Shown: positions 20,013-29,738 of the stretch, in pieces
Position numbering within the stretch: the stretch's first letter is position 1
Layout of the letters: every line of letters begins with the position of its first letter
Origin: an uncultured Pelagibacteraceae bacterium
Lineage (GTDB): Bacteria; Pseudomonadota; Alphaproteobacteria; Pelagibacterales; Pelagibacteraceae
NCBI GenBank assembly: GCA_902615425.1
Contig: CACMPD010000009.1
Location: forward strand, 1-39,385
Length of the DNA: 39,385 nt
Direction of reading: 5' to 3'
Program-made: the position numbers and the translations under genes
Notes under the pieces: generated by a model
What the model was told of the DNA's origin: nothing
Database searches by the model: none
What the model saw: the letters and a program-made list of their open reading frames with translations, nothing else

Positions 20013-20459
20013 TTACTTAGAAATATTTTCTAAATTTGCTTTATCAACAAAACTTGAAATTTCATCAGCAGCTTCGTCAATTAACTTCTCGTAACTCCTT
20101 TGATTTATTTCAATTTCATTTTTTAATTTAAGGTGGTCTTTGTTAAGTGAGTTTATTTCCAACTCTTTCTTATCTCTGTACTCATAAATTAAAGTTTTAA
20201 GCTCTTTAAATTTATTTGAAAGATCTCTCAACTCATTCTTTTTTTGATCTACTTTTTTTTTAGTTTCATAATATTCATCCATGACTTTTACAGCTGTAAT
20301 TAGTAGAAGTTTATTCTCTCCAAGATTTCCAAGATCATTTTTAAGATTATTAAATTTCTGATTGATTTGAATTAATAATTCTTCGAGATGCTCTTCCTGG
20401 CCATCCTCACAAGACAACAAAAATTCTTTTCCATTAAACTTAATACTTACGTTTGCCAT
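20013..20459 (-). CDS. zapA: Cell division protein ZapA
   Basis: The 148-residue protein has a ZapA N-terminal globular part (ANVSIKFNGKEFLLSC, EEHLEELLIQINQKF, NKLLLITAVKVMDEYY) and then a longer than usual coiled coil (70-140). ZapA bundles FtsZ protofilaments at midcell. The roughly 40 extra coiled-coil residues relative to E. coli ZapA are notable. It overlaps the upstream coiled-coil gene by 13 nt. Confidence 0.88.
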   Translation of the reverse strand: MANVSIKFNGKEFLLSCEDGQEEHLEELLIQINQKFNNLKNDLGNLGENKLLLITAVKVMDEYYETKKKVDQKKNELRDLSNKFKELKTLIYEYRDKKELEINSLNKDHLKLKNEIEINQRSYEKLIDEAADEISSFVDKANLENISK

Positions 20460-20770
20460 TTATCTATCTCATCTAATAAAATATCTGTTTCTTGATTTAA
20501 TTCATCAATTTTTTCAGAAAACTCAATCTGTCTTTTTTTTTCGGCTTTTTCTTGATTCTGTAATTCGTCTAATTTTTTACTTAAATTATTATAATCATTA
20601 ATTAGACTTTTATATTTTTCTTCTATTTCTTGCTTTTCAATTTCTAATTGATTTTTTTGACTACTTAAATTCTCTATATTTTTTTTAACGTCAGGGTTTT
20701 TTAAGTTTAAATTTTTTAATTTTGCTAAAGCCAAATTTAGTTTTTTTTCTTTTTCGATTACAGAATTCAT
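20447..20770 (-). CDS. Small coiled-coil protein (DUF4164-like), zapA partner
   Basis: A 107-residue protein that is almost entirely predicted coiled coil: Lys/Glu/Gln/Leu heptads from about 5 to 100, no membrane segment and no cysteine. I do not recognise a catalytic domain. Alphaproteobacteria commonly have a short coiled-coil DUF4164 gene directly before zapA. The 13-nt overlap suggests translational coupling and a shared role at the divisome, perhaps comparable with ZapB. That role is inference. Confidence 0.7.
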   Translation of the reverse strand: MNSVIEKEKKLNLALAKLKNLNLKNPDVKKNIENLSSQKNQLEIEKQEIEEKYKSLINDYNNLSKKLDELQNQEKAEKKRQIEFSEKIDELNQETDILLDEIDKWQT

Positions 20771-20825
20771 ATATATATAATCATATTATTAAATAGAATC
20801 TTCTTAGTCTAGGCAGGATAATTAA

Positions 20826-22757
20826 TTGAGCAAACTTTATAAAGAATTAGCTAATTGTATCAGATTTTTATCTATAGATGCTGTCCAAAAAGCTAATTCT
20901 GGTCATCCAGGTATGCCTATGGGAATGGCTGATGTTGCAACTGTTCTTTTTAAAGATTTCATAAACTTTAATCCTAAAAACCCAGACTGGATTAATAGAG
21001 ATAGATTTGTTCTCTCTGCGGGGCATGGTTCTATGCTTCTTTACTCTCTCCTTTATCTGACAGGTTATAAAAGTATTTCTTTAAAAGAGATTAAAAAATT
21101 TAGACAATTAAATTCAATATGTGCAGGTCACCCAGAATATCATCCACGCACTGGCATTGAAACTACAACAGGTCCTTTAGGACAAGGAATTTCTAATGCA
21201 GTTGGTTTTGCGATCTCAGAAGAAATTTTAAAAAAAAGATTAGGAAAAAAAATTATCAATCATAAAACTTACGTGTTAGCAGGTGATGGTTGCTTAATGG
21301 AGGGAATAAGTCATGAGGCTTTAAGTCTCGCCGGACACCTTAAACTTAAAAACCTGATATTACTTTTTGATAATAATTCAATTTCAATAGATGGTCCAAC
21401 AAGCTTGGCAGTATCTGATGATCATGAAAAAAGATTTAAAAGCTATGGTTGGAATTATTTAAAAATTAATGGACATAATTTTAAAGAAATAACAAAGGCT
21501 CTTCAAAAAGCACAAAACTCAAAAAAACCTATAGCAATCTCTTGTAAAACAACGATTGGATACGGATCCCCAAATAAGGGTGGTAAAGCCTCATCTCATG
21601 GCAGTCCATTGGGTGAGGATGAAATAAGATTAGTCAGAAAAAAATTAAACTGGCCACACAATACTTTTGAGATTCCAAAAAACTTAATGGATCAATGGAG
21701 GTCAATAGGTAAAAAAGCGTCAATTAAAGCTAATAAGAATAAAAAAAGATTTTCATTAAGACTTAATAAAAATACTATCAATGCAGAAATAGATAAAGCA
21801 AAATCAGACTACTTAAAAAAATTACAACCAATAGCTACTAGAAAATGTTCAGAAAAATTTTTGGAAATTGCATCAAAACTTCCAAACTTAATTGGTGGAT
21901 CAGCGGATTTAGCAGGATCCAATAACACCAAAACCAAAAATCATAAAATTATTCAATCAAATGATTTTTCGGGAAATTATATCCATTATGGAGTAAGAGA
22001 ACATGCGATGTGTGGTATTATGAATGGTATCTCACTTCATAGTGAACTTGTTCCTTATGGTGGAACTTTTTTAATATTTAGCGATTACTGTAAACCATCA
22101 ATAAGACTATCGGCTATGATGAAACAAAAAGTTATTTATGTTTTTACACATGACTCAATTGGTCTTGGAGAAGATGGACCAACCCATCAACCAATAGAAC
22201 AATTAACAAGTTTACGATCAATACCAAATTTGAATGTTTTTAGACCTTCTGATTTTATAGAAACTTTTGAATGTTGGCAATTGGCATTAAATAGTGAAAG
22301 TTCTCCAAGCGTGATAGCCCTAACAAGACAAAGCTTAAATCCAGTTCGTACAAAAAAATCATCAAAAAATTTGTCAGTAACTGGCGCTTATGAAGTTTTA
22401 AGAACAAGTAATAGAATAAGTGCAACTATTATAGCAACAGGTTCCGAAACTAGTCTTGCAATAAATGTTAGTCATAAATTAGCCACAGATGGCATTTACT
22501 CAAAAGTCATATCAATGCCTTGCCAAGAATTATTTGATCAACAAAGTGAAGTCTATAAAAATAAAATTTTAAATGAAACCAAGCTAGTAATTTCCATAGA
22601 AGCCTCTGAAACTGGTCATTGGAAAAAATATACTGGTAGCAAAGGACTTAATTTTGGAATTGATGATTTTGGAAAAAGTGCGCCATATAAAGATATATAT
22701 AATCACTTTGGATTAAGCTCAGAGATAATAGTAAAAAAAATTAAAAAAAGATTATGA
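20826..22757 (+). CDS. tkt: Transketolase
   Basis: The 643-residue protein has the thiamine-diphosphate site GDGCLMEG with [12 protein letters not shown], the N-terminal [18 protein letters not shown], the pyrimidine-domain catalytic region [13 protein letters not shown], and [15 protein letters not shown]. It moves two-carbon units between sugar phosphates. The start is a TTG at 20826 preceded by AGGA 7 nt upstream; no ATG lies near the conserved N-terminus. It heads a tight tkt-gap-pgk-fba-thiE-efp string and is divergent from the zapA cluster across 55 nt. Confidence 0.96.
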   Translation: MSKLYKELANCIRFLSIDAVQKANSGHPGMPMGMADVATVLFKDFINFNPKNPDWINRDRFVLSAGHGSMLLYSLLYLTGYKSISLKEIKKFRQLNSICAGHPEYHPRTGIETTTGPLGQGISNAVGFAISEEILKKRLGKKIINHKTYVLAGDGCLMEGISHEALSLAGHLKLKNLILLFDNNSISIDGPTSLAVSDDHEKRFKSYGWNYLKINGHNFKEITKALQKAQNSKKPIAISCKTTIGYGSPNKGGKASSHGSPLGEDEIRLVRKKLNWPHNTFEIPKNLMDQWRSIGKKASIKANKNKKRFSLRLNKNTINAEIDKAKSDYLKKLQPIATRKCSEKFLEIASKLPNLIGGSADLAGSNNTKTKNHKIIQSNDFSGNYIHYGVREHAMCGIMNGISLHSELVPYGGTFLIFSDYCKPSIRLSAMMKQKVIYVFTHDSIGLGEDGPTHQPIEQLTSLRSIPNLNVFRPSDFIETFECWQLALNSESSPSVIALTRQSLNPVRTKKSSKNLSVTGAYEVLRTSNRISATIIATGSETSLAINVSHKLATDGIYSKVISMPCQELFDQQSEVYKNKILNETKLVISIEASETGHWKKYTGSKGLNFGIDDFGKSAPYKDIYNHFGLSSEIIVKKIKKRL

Positions 22758-23755
22758 CAATTAAAGTTGGAATAAATGGAATGGGGAGAATTGGAAGAAT
22801 GATTGTTCGATCAATTATCGAGAACAAAAATAAGAATATAGAAATTAAATACATCAATAATAGAACTAATTCTGAAACATGTTCATCTCTATTAAAATAT
22901 GACTCTATTCATGGAAAATTTAATGCACAAATAGATTTTGCTGAAAATCATATTATTATCAATAAAAATAAAATTTCATTTGGTCAGGAAACAGATTTAA
23001 ATAATATTCATTGGAACAAATATGGAGTGGATTATGTTTTAGAGTGTACAGGCAAATTTAACTCAAAAGAAAAATTATTAACACATATTAATAATGGTGC
23101 AAAAAAAGTTATTGTCTCTGCTCCGTGTAAAGATGCTGACAAAACTATTGTATACGGAGTAAATGAGACTGAATTAAAAAAAGAGGATAAGATTATATCT
23201 GCTGCTTCTTGCACAACAAATTGTCTTGCTCCTGTGGCTTATGTTTTAAACGAAAATTTCGAAATTGAAAAAGGGTTTATGATCACAATTCATTCCTTTA
23301 CTAGTGACCAAAGAATACTAGATAATTCTCATAAAGACCCAAGAAGAGCTAGATCAGCAAGCCAGTCTATTGTGCCAACCTCAACAGGTGCATCAAAAGC
23401 AATTGGTGAGATTATACCTTCGCTAAAAGATAAATTAGAGGGTGTGGCCATGAGAGTCCCTACGCCCAATGTTTCATTAATTGAGCTCGTCTTTTGTACA
23501 AAAAAAGACATTACTATTGATAAAATTAATTTAGCATTTCAAAATTTCAGCAATAAAAATAAAATTCTTGAAACTACAAAAGAAAAACTTGTTTCAATTG
23601 ACTTTAATCATAATTCCGCCTCTTCAATAATCGACGAAAGTTTAACAAAAGTGGTGAGTAAAAATATGGGTAAAATTTCTGCTTGGTATGATAACGAATG
23701 GGGTTTCTCAAATAGAATGTGTGATATTGTAGAATATCTTCATAAGAATTCTTAA
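22754..23755 (+). CDS. gap: Glyceraldehyde-3-phosphate dehydrogenase (NADP-accepting?)
   Basis: A 333-residue phosphorylating GAPDH with the Rossmann motif [10 protein letters not shown] and catalytic C153 in SAASCTTNC. The position that in NAD-specific enzymes is Asp (the ND-L motif at the end of strand 2) is N36 followed by R37, and the usual Leu-Pro pair before HKD is N191-S192. Both changes are known from NADP-using GAPDHs of chloroplasts and from Bacillus GapB, so NADP use, favouring gluconeogenesis, is plausible. It overlaps tkt by 4 nt and pgk by 1 nt. Confidence 0.95.
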   Translation: MTIKVGINGMGRIGRMIVRSIIENKNKNIEIKYINNRTNSETCSSLLKYDSIHGKFNAQIDFAENHIIINKNKISFGQETDLNNIHWNKYGVDYVLECTGKFNSKEKLLTHINNGAKKVIVSAPCKDADKTIVYGVNETELKKEDKIISAASCTTNCLAPVAYVLNENFEIEKGFMITIHSFTSDQRILDNSHKDPRRARSASQSIVPTSTGASKAIGEIIPSLKDKLEGVAMRVPTPNVSLIELVFCTKKDITIDKINLAFQNFSNKNKILETTKEKLVSIDFNHNSASSIIDESLTKVVSKNMGKISAWYDNEWGFSNRMCDIVEYLHKNS

Positions 23756-24933
23756 TGAACAATATTAAAGATTATGAAAATCTTATTAGTAAGAGAGTTT
23801 TATTAAGATTAGATCTAAATGTTCCTTTAAAAAATGGTGAAATCGTTGATGAAACCAGAATAATTAAAATTGTTCCAGTTCTTGAATTTTTAATAAAAAG
23901 AAATTCTAAAATTTTAATAATTTCTCATGTTGGACGTCCTAAAGGCAAAGTAAATAAAGACCTTTCCCTTAAACCAATTTGTGAATACTTAGAAAAAAAG
24001 ATTAAAACTAAAATTAATTTTATAAGTGAGAACATTTTAAAAATCAAAAGAGACGATTTATTTAAAAACCCTATGGAGAAAATTGTTTTTTTTGAAAATA
24101 TAAGATTTTATGCAGAAGAAGAAAATAATGAGTCAAATTTTTCAAAACACATAGCTAGTTTTGCAGATTTGTTCGTAAATGATGCTTTTTCTTGTTCACA
24201 TAGAACACATGCTTCAGTATGCAAAATTACAGAATTTCTGCCATCATTTGCTGGATTACAATTTGAGACTGAAGTAAATGCCTTAAAAAAAGTTACTATT
24301 GAGGTCAAAAAACCAATTACTTGTATTATCGGTGGATCAAAAATTTCTACAAAAATAGATGTAATCAAAAATTTAATACCTAGATTTAATAATATAATCT
24401 TTGTAGGTGGTATGGCTAATAATATTATGAGGTCCAAAGGTTATAAAATCGGGAAATCAATTAGTGAAAAAAATTGTGGAAGTATTATAGAAGAAATATT
24501 TGAGATTTCAAAAAATACACTTTGTGAAATTACTTATCCAGAAGATGTATTAATAGGTAAAAGTCCAGATGATGATGCTCAAATAAAAGATCTTAAGGAC
24601 ATAGCAGATGATGATTTAATCTTAGATGTGGGACCTAAAACACTAAAAAAAATAAAAAATATAATTGAAAATAGCAAAACAATTCTTTGGAATGGTCCTG
24701 CTGGTTATTTTGAAAATCCAAATTTTGCTAAAGGCAGCATTGAAATTGCAAAATCAATTATTAAAAAGAATAAAGATAATTCAATTTATTCTGTAGTTGG
24801 TGGAGGAGATACTGTGGCAGTTATTAATCAACTAGACGCAATTAAAGATTTTAATTTTGTTTCAACTGCTGGTGGTGCTTTTTTAGAATATCTTGAAGGA
24901 AAAGAACTTCCTGGTATAAAAGCCCTAAACTAA
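23755..24933 (+). CDS. pgk: Phosphoglycerate kinase
   Basis: The 392-residue protein has the substrate signature RVLLRLDLNVPLKNG near residue 15, SHVGRPKG, the FVNDAFSCSHRTHAS block, the hinge region IIGGSKISTKIDV, and nucleotide loop WNGPAGYFE with GGGDTVA. It interconverts 1,3-bisphosphoglycerate and 3-phosphoglycerate with ADP/ATP. Its ATG overlaps the gap stop by one base, so gap and pgk are translated as a unit. Confidence 0.97.
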   Translation: MNNIKDYENLISKRVLLRLDLNVPLKNGEIVDETRIIKIVPVLEFLIKRNSKILIISHVGRPKGKVNKDLSLKPICEYLEKKIKTKINFISENILKIKRDDLFKNPMEKIVFFENIRFYAEEENNESNFSKHIASFADLFVNDAFSCSHRTHASVCKITEFLPSFAGLQFETEVNALKKVTIEVKKPITCIIGGSKISTKIDVIKNLIPRFNNIIFVGGMANNIMRSKGYKIGKSISEKNCGSIIEEIFEISKNTLCEITYPEDVLIGKSPDDDAQIKDLKDIADDDLILDVGPKTLKKIKNIIENSKTILWNGPAGYFENPNFAKGSIEIAKSIIKKNKDNSIYSVVGGGDTVAVINQLDAIKDFNFVSTAGGAFLEYLEGKELPGIKALN

Positions 24934-24934
24934 A

Positions 24935-25942
24935 ATGTCAGAACTAAATAATACAGCATTAAAAATCTTAGAAAACGGCAAAGGAATTTTAGCTGCAGAT
25001 GAAAGCACCGCAACAATGACCAAAAGATTGGACAGCGTAAATGTCCCCTCAACCTCAGAAAACAGATTGTTGTTCAGGGAAACACTTTTTAGCTCATCCT
25101 CAATGAAAGATTGTATTGGAGGTGTAATTCTTTATGATGAAACAATTAATCAAACATCATCAAAAAAAAATACAATTCCAGAATTAATTTCAGATATGGG
25201 CTCATTGCCAGGTATAAAAGTAGATACAGGAGCAAAAATTTTAGCTGGCTCTCCAGATGAAAAAATCACTGAGGGTCTTGACGGATTAAGGGAAAGATTA
25301 AAAGAATATTACAAATTAGGTGCAAAATTTACTAAATGGAGAGGTGTTTTTAATATTACTAAAAGTTATCCAAGCAAACTCTCAACACACTCCAATGCAC
25401 ATGCGTTAGCGAGATATTCTGCTCTAGTTCAAGAGTGCAATATGGTTCCAATAGTTGAGCCTGAGGTTTTAATGGATGGTGATCATTCTGCTAAAGAGTG
25501 TTTAGAAAAAACTTCTGAAGTTATAAAAAAATGCTTTGAAGAACTAATATTACATAAAGTAGATTTGAAAGGAATTATACTCAAACCTAATATGATTTTA
25601 CCAGGAAACAGATCTAAAGAAAAAATTACTAATGAGGAAGTGGCAAAATTAACTTTAGAATGTTTAAAATCCTCAGTACCCTCAGAAGTACCAGGTATAG
25701 CTTTTCTATCTGGAGGTCAGTCTGAAATAGAAGCTACTGAGAACTTGAATTTGATTAACAAACACAATAATACCAGCTTTGTGATGAGCTATTCTTATGG
25801 GAGGGCTCTTCAACAAAGTGCATTAAAGTATTGGTCACAAGATATTAAGAATATTGAAGGTACTCAGCAGATTTTTAACCACCGAGCAAAAATGAATACA
25901 TTGGCTGCTCAAGGAAAATGGTCAAAAGATCTTGAGATATAA
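24935..25942 (+). CDS. fba: Fructose-bisphosphate aldolase, class I
   Basis: The 335-residue protein is a class I (Schiff-base) aldolase of the eukaryote-like type: KGILAADESTATMTKRL at the N-terminus, KWRGVF, the PIVEPEVLMDGDH block and the Schiff-base lysine K217 in KGIILKPNM. FLSGGQSE follows, and the C-terminal half includes SYGRALQQ. No zinc-binding class II motifs are present. With gap, pgk, tkt and tal it supports gluconeogenic hexose formation. It begins one base after pgk. Confidence 0.94.
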   Translation: MSELNNTALKILENGKGILAADESTATMTKRLDSVNVPSTSENRLLFRETLFSSSSMKDCIGGVILYDETINQTSSKKNTIPELISDMGSLPGIKVDTGAKILAGSPDEKITEGLDGLRERLKEYYKLGAKFTKWRGVFNITKSYPSKLSTHSNAHALARYSALVQECNMVPIVEPEVLMDGDHSAKECLEKTSEVIKKCFEELILHKVDLKGIILKPNMILPGNRSKEKITNEEVAKLTLECLKSSVPSEVPGIAFLSGGQSEIEATENLNLINKHNNTSFVMSYSYGRALQQSALKYWSQDIKNIEGTQQIFNHRAKMNTLAAQGKWSKDLEI

Positions 25943-26546
25943 TAAAAAAAGATTTATTTACCTAATATCCCCACCTAAAATTGAAAAAAATTTTTTTAAA
26001 AATTTAAATGAAGTATTAAAACAAAAAAAAACAAGTTTTTTTCAACTACGACTTAAAAAAAATAGTTTCAAAAAAAAATTAATAATTGGTCGTAAAATTC
26101 AAAAGATATGTAAACAATTTAAGGTAAAATTTATAATAAACGATGACGTATACCTTGCAAAAAAATTAAATGCCGATGGATGCCATCTTGGTCAAAGTGA
26201 TATGAAAATTAGAGAAGCAAGAAAATTAATTGGGAATAAAATAATTGGAATTACATGTCATAATTCAATTAAACTCGCAAAAATAGCGATTAAAAGTAAA
26301 GCTGACTATTTAGCTTTTGGAGCTTTTAATTCATCTAAAACAAAAAAGGTTAAATATAAAGCATCCATAAGTTTACTTAAAAAAGCTCAAAAGATTACAA
26401 ATACCCCAATTGTTGTAATCGGTGGTATTAACTTTAATAATTATAAAAAACTTTTGTTGAATAAGGCAAACTTTTTAGCTATTTCAAGCTACATTTGGAA
26501 AAATAAAAAACTTAAACCAAAGAACGCAATAAAAAAATTAATATGA
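25932..26546 (+). CDS. thiE: Thiamine-phosphate synthase
   Basis: The 204-residue TIM-barrel protein has FQLRLK, the ND..LA....DGCHLGQSD block (about 69-85), GITCHN, DYLAFGAF and the phosphate-binding VVIGGIN. ThiE couples HMP-PP with thiazole phosphate. The start is a TTG inside the end of fba (11-nt overlap). It is more lysine-rich and divergent than its neighbours, but the motifs are complete. Together with thiD at 6339 it supports thiamine assembly from salvaged pyrimidine. Confidence 0.88.
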   Translation: MRYNKKRFIYLISPPKIEKNFFKNLNEVLKQKKTSFFQLRLKKNSFKKKLIIGRKIQKICKQFKVKFIINDDVYLAKKLNADGCHLGQSDMKIREARKLIGNKIIGITCHNSIKLAKIAIKSKADYLAFGAFNSSKTKKVKYKASISLLKKAQKITNTPIVVIGGINFNNYKKLLLNKANFLAISSYIWKNKKLKPKNAIKKLI

Positions 26547-27103
26547 AAATTAATGCGGGTGAAATCAGAGTGGGTATGTTGCTAGAATATAAAAATGATT
26601 TGTGGCAGGTGCTGAAAACACAACATGTTAAGCCTGGAAAAGGTGGAGCATTTGCACAAGTGGAGATGAAGAGTGTAAACAAAAATACCAAACTTAATGA
26701 AAGATTCAGATCCAGTGAAACAATTGAAAAGGCCTCATTAGAAGAAACTACATTTACATTTTCATACGAGGACCAAGAAAAGTACTTTTTTATGAATCCA
26801 AAAACTTTTGAACAAACAGAAATTCAAAAAAGTCTAATAGGTGAAAAAGGGAAGTTATTGACTGAAAATCTGGAGGTAACAATAAGTTTTTATAATGATA
26901 ACCCAATTTCTGTAGATTTACCAAACCAAGTAACTTGTAAAATTCAAACCACAGATGCTGCATTAAAAAGGCAAACAGTTTCATCATCCTACAAACCTGC
27001 AATTTTAGAAAACGGATTAAATATTCAGGTGCCACCATTTATTGAAGTAGGAGATAATATAGTTATAGATACTAGAAATTTAGAATACGTCAAAAAAATT
27101 TAA
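26543..27103 (+). CDS. efp: Translation elongation factor P
   Basis: A 186-residue, three-domain EF-P. The modified loop reads HVKPGKGGAF, with K33 at the tip (K34 in E. coli), so a lysine-type modification by EpmA/EpmB homologues would be expected; neither gene is in this window. The C-terminal domain has PPFIEVGD and IDTRNLEYV. EF-P relieves ribosome stalling at polyproline. It overlaps thiE by 4 nt. Confidence 0.96.
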   Translation: MKINAGEIRVGMLLEYKNDLWQVLKTQHVKPGKGGAFAQVEMKSVNKNTKLNERFRSSETIEKASLEETTFTFSYEDQEKYFFMNPKTFEQTEIQKSLIGEKGKLLTENLEVTISFYNDNPISVDLPNQVTCKIQTTDAALKRQTVSSSYKPAILENGLNIQVPPFIEVGDNIVIDTRNLEYVKKI

Positions 27104-27106
27104 TTT

Positions 27107-27844
27107 ATGAATTCTATATCAGCAAATCTTAATATAATGATAAAAGCATGTGACAAGGCTTCTAAAATCTTAATAAGAGATTTTGGTGAATTAGAGAAGT
27201 TGCAAGTATCAAAAAAGGGACCAAGAGATTTTGTAACTAATTCTGATGTTAAAGCAGAAAAAATAATTATAGAGGAACTTAAAAAAGCAAGACCAAACTA
27301 TTCGATCATTAGTGAAGAGAATGGTGTTGAAAGAAATAAAGATGCTTTGAATTCATGGATAATTGATCCTATTGATGGAACAATTAATTTTTTACATGGA
27401 ATACCACATTTCGCAATATCAATTGCTTTAAAATCCAATGATGAAATTATATGTGGGTTGATTTTTGATCCAATTAAAGATGAAATGTTTTATGCTGAAA
27501 AAAATAATGGAGCTTTTTTCAATAATCAGCGAATAAGAGTCTCAAAAAAAAATAATTTAAACGAATGTTTATTTGCAATTGGACAATTAAAAAATGAACC
27601 AAACTTTACTTACAGAAGATCTGGGTGCGCAGCACTTGACATTGCATATGTGGCTGCTGGAAGACTTGACGGATATGCACAAAATAATTTAAATTTATGG
27701 GATATAGCAGCGGGTATAGTTTTAGTAAAAGAGGCTGGTGGAATGATCAATAATATTGATCTTAATAATATTAAAAATATAAAAGTTTTGGCTTCATCAG
27801 CAGAAATTAACACTAAATTTATTGAAAAACTGGGTAACTTTTAA
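27107..27844 (+). CDS. suhB: Inositol-1-monophosphatase family protein (SuhB)
   Basis: A 245-residue Mg-dependent phosphatase with the metal sites E70 in ISEENG, DPIDGT (87-92) and WDIAAG near the C-terminus. In E. coli SuhB dephosphorylates inositol-1-P and also binds the rRNA antitermination complex through NusA. Which substrate is used here is unknown. It starts 3 nt after efp, which is a common alphaproteobacterial adjacency (efp-suhB). Confidence 0.92.
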   Translation: MNSISANLNIMIKACDKASKILIRDFGELEKLQVSKKGPRDFVTNSDVKAEKIIIEELKKARPNYSIISEENGVERNKDALNSWIIDPIDGTINFLHGIPHFAISIALKSNDEIICGLIFDPIKDEMFYAEKNNGAFFNNQRIRVSKKNNLNECLFAIGQLKNEPNFTYRRSGCAALDIAYVAAGRLDGYAQNNLNLWDIAAGIVLVKEAGGMINNIDLNNIKNIKVLASSAEINTKFIEKLGNF

Positions 27845-27879
27845 TTGTTTTAAAAATTTCTTTTGTTATAAGTCTCGAG

Positions 27880-28110
27880 ATGAAAAAAAAAATACACCCT
27901 AACTACCACTCTATAAAAGTTGAAATGACAGATGGTTCACAATTTGAGACAAGATCTACTTGGGGAGCAGAGGGCGATGTTCTTAAACTAGAAATTGATC
28001 CAAAATCACATTCGGCTTGGACAGGAGGAAAACAGAAGTTGTTAGATAAAGGTCGAATAAGTAAATTTAATAAAAAATTCCAAAATTTTAGGTCAGAAAA
28101 TAAAAATTAA
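27880..28110 (+). CDS. rpmE: 50S ribosomal protein L31
   Basis: The 76-residue protein has the L31 pattern [20 protein letters not shown], then STWG and a [11 protein letters not shown] block. It has no cysteine at all, so it is the zinc-independent form. It follows suhB after 35 nt and shares one base with the next gene. The basic C-terminus is normal for the family. Confidence 0.94.
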   Translation: MKKKIHPNYHSIKVEMTDGSQFETRSTWGAEGDVLKLEIDPKSHSAWTGGKQKLLDKGRISKFNKKFQNFRSENKN

Positions 28111-28679
28111 TGACAAATGCTCCTTTGATGCCTATGGCAACTGCTGTATGGTTAGTAGAAAACACAACACTTACTTTTAAACAGATAGCTGATTTTTGTA
28201 ATTTGCATGAAGTAGAGGTTCAAGGTATAGCCGATGGAGAAGTCGCTAAGGGAATAAAAGCTTATAATCCAATCATCTCAGGACAGCTTTCAAGAGAAGA
28301 AATTGAATTATCTTCAAAGGATGAGTTAAGACCATTGGAAATTAAAAATACAGATATAGAAATTTCGAATTCGGAAAAAAAAATTAAACGATATGTTCCT
28401 TTATCTAAAAGACAAGATAAACCTGACTCTGCTTTATGGCTTATAAAACATCATAATATCTTGAAAGACTCACAAATTGCAAAACTTGTAGGCATTACTA
28501 AAAATTCAGTTACATCAATTAGAAATAAAAGTTATTGGAATTACAATAATTTGAGTCCAAAAGATCCCGTTGCTTTAAATTTACTAACTCAAAAAGATTT
28601 GATTCAAGCATTAGAAAAAGCTGAAAGGCGAATTAAAAGAGAAAAAAAAGAGAAAGAAAAACAAAAACAATCAATATAA
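28110..28679 (+). CDS. DUF1013 family regulator (TrcR-like)
   Basis: The 189-residue protein starts [21 protein letters not shown], the hallmark of DUF1013, a family nearly confined to alphaproteobacteria and named cell-cycle transcriptional regulator TrcR in Caulobacter relatives. Two helix-turn-helix-like units repeat: AVWLVENTTLTFKQIADFC (about 12-30) and ALWLIKHHNILKDSQIAKLV (about 109-128), joined by a charged linker. The tail is Lys/Glu-rich. Target genes are unknown. It begins at the last base of the rpmE stop. Confidence 0.88.
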   Translation: MTNAPLMPMATAVWLVENTTLTFKQIADFCNLHEVEVQGIADGEVAKGIKAYNPIISGQLSREEIELSSKDELRPLEIKNTDIEISNSEKKIKRYVPLSKRQDKPDSALWLIKHHNILKDSQIAKLVGITKNSVTSIRNKSYWNYNNLSPKDPVALNLLTQKDLIQALEKAERRIKREKKEKEKQKQSI

Positions 28680-28742
28680 TTCTTAATTGTGAATAAATTT
28701 TATGGACATAAAAATATAAAAATGTTAACTACATTTTTTTTT

Positions 28743-28748
28743 GGAGGT
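28743..28748 (+). promoter_or_regulatory. Strong Shine-Dalgarno sequence of rpsU
   Basis: GGAGGT lies 4 nt before an ATT codon at 28753. It overlaps the TTG codon that would otherwise be the first possible start (28741), which argues that the TTG is not used. Confidence 0.7.
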
Positions 28749-28752
28749 ATTT

Positions 28753-28947
28753 ATTAAAATAGAAGTTAAAGATAATAATGTAGAACAAGCTCTTAGAGTT
28801 TTGAAAAGAAAACTTCAGAGAGATGGTTTTTTTAAAGTGATAAAGTTAAAAAATACTTATGAGAAACCTTCCGAAAAGAAAAAAAGAATTCTTCAAGAAA
28901 ATATTAAGAGAGTTAAAAAACTTAATAAATTAAAAAATAGAATTTAA
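28753..28947 (+). CDS. rpsU: 30S ribosomal protein S21 (apparent ATT start)
   Basis: The product aligns with alphaproteobacterial S21 (KIEVKDNNVEQALRVLKRKLQRDGFFK, then YEKPSEKKKR and a Lys/Arg tail). The frame has no ATG or GTG at its beginning. The possible starts are TTG 28741, ATT 28753 and ATA 28759. GGAGGT at 28743-28748 is correctly spaced only for ATT 28753, and the resulting 64-residue MKIEVKDNN N-terminus is what the family shows. The longer TTG form would add four residues and have no ribosome site. Tandem with DUF1013 upstream (61-73 nt) and tRNA-fMet downstream. Confidence 0.85.
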   Translation: MKIEVKDNNVEQALRVLKRKLQRDGFFKVIKLKNTYEKPSEKKKRILQENIKRVKKLNKLKNRI

Positions 28948-28953
28948 ATTTAT

Positions 28954-29030
<77 letters not shown>

Positions 29031-29035
29031 AATAC

Positions 29036-29734
29036 TTAAAGCTTAAAATTAGACTTTCTACTATCAATCAAAAAATTCTTCACAGTTTCTTGAGTGAGTT
29101 GGTCAAAAGACTTTCCAAATTTTTGTATTTTTTCAATGATCGATGGTGGTATTGTAATTATGTGACAACCTAATTGTTTTGCCTGAATATAATTATAAGG
29201 TTCTCTTACACTTGCCCATAAAATTTGCACATTTTTAAAATTTTTTGCAATTCTTATACTTTTAATGAATTCAGGTACTGGATCTTTGCCTGTATCCGCT
29301 GCCCTTCCAGCAAAAATAGAAATAATTACTTTTGTTTTTTTATTTATCGCCTTTAAAATTTTTGATGTTTGTTTAGCTGTGTAAACAGCTGTTATATTAA
29401 GTTTGATATCTCTACTATTTAGTTCTCTTATAACTTTTCCCATAAATTTTTTCTTAGAATTAATTACAGGGACTTTTACATATACATTTTTACCCCATTG
29501 GTTTATCTTAACTCCTTGCTCAATCATTAATTTTGGACTATCAGCAAAAACCTCAAATGAGATTGGTTTTCTATTACAAACTTTAAGTATTTGTTTTGAG
29601 TAAGATTTATAATCTTTTGCTCCTGCTTTCCGCATTAAACTCGGGTTTGTAGTAAAACCTTTCACAAAATCATTTTTATTAAATTTTTTAATTTTCTTCA
29701 AATCAGCAATATCACAAAAAACTTTAATACTCAT
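29036..29734 (-). CDS. tal: Transaldolase family protein (TalC/FSA-like)
   Basis: The 232-residue short transaldolase has GFTTNPSLM (26-34), the Schiff-base lysine K87 in YVKVPV, NITAVYT and SIFAGRAADTG. Short family members are either transaldolases or fructose-6-phosphate aldolases; sequence alone does not settle it, though pairing with tkt in the same window favours the pentose-phosphate role. It follows pntB by 4 nt and faces tRNA-fMet. Confidence 0.88.
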   Translation of the reverse strand: MSIKVFCDIADLKKIKKFNKNDFVKGFTTNPSLMRKAGAKDYKSYSKQILKVCNRKPISFEVFADSPKLMIEQGVKINQWGKNVYVKVPVINSKKKFMGKVIRELNSRDIKLNITAVYTAKQTSKILKAINKKTKVIISIFAGRAADTGKDPVPEFIKSIRIAKNFKNVQILWASVREPYNYIQAKQLGCHIITIPPSIIEKIQKFGKSFDQLTQETVKNFLIDSRKSNFKL

Positions 29735-29738
29735 TTAT

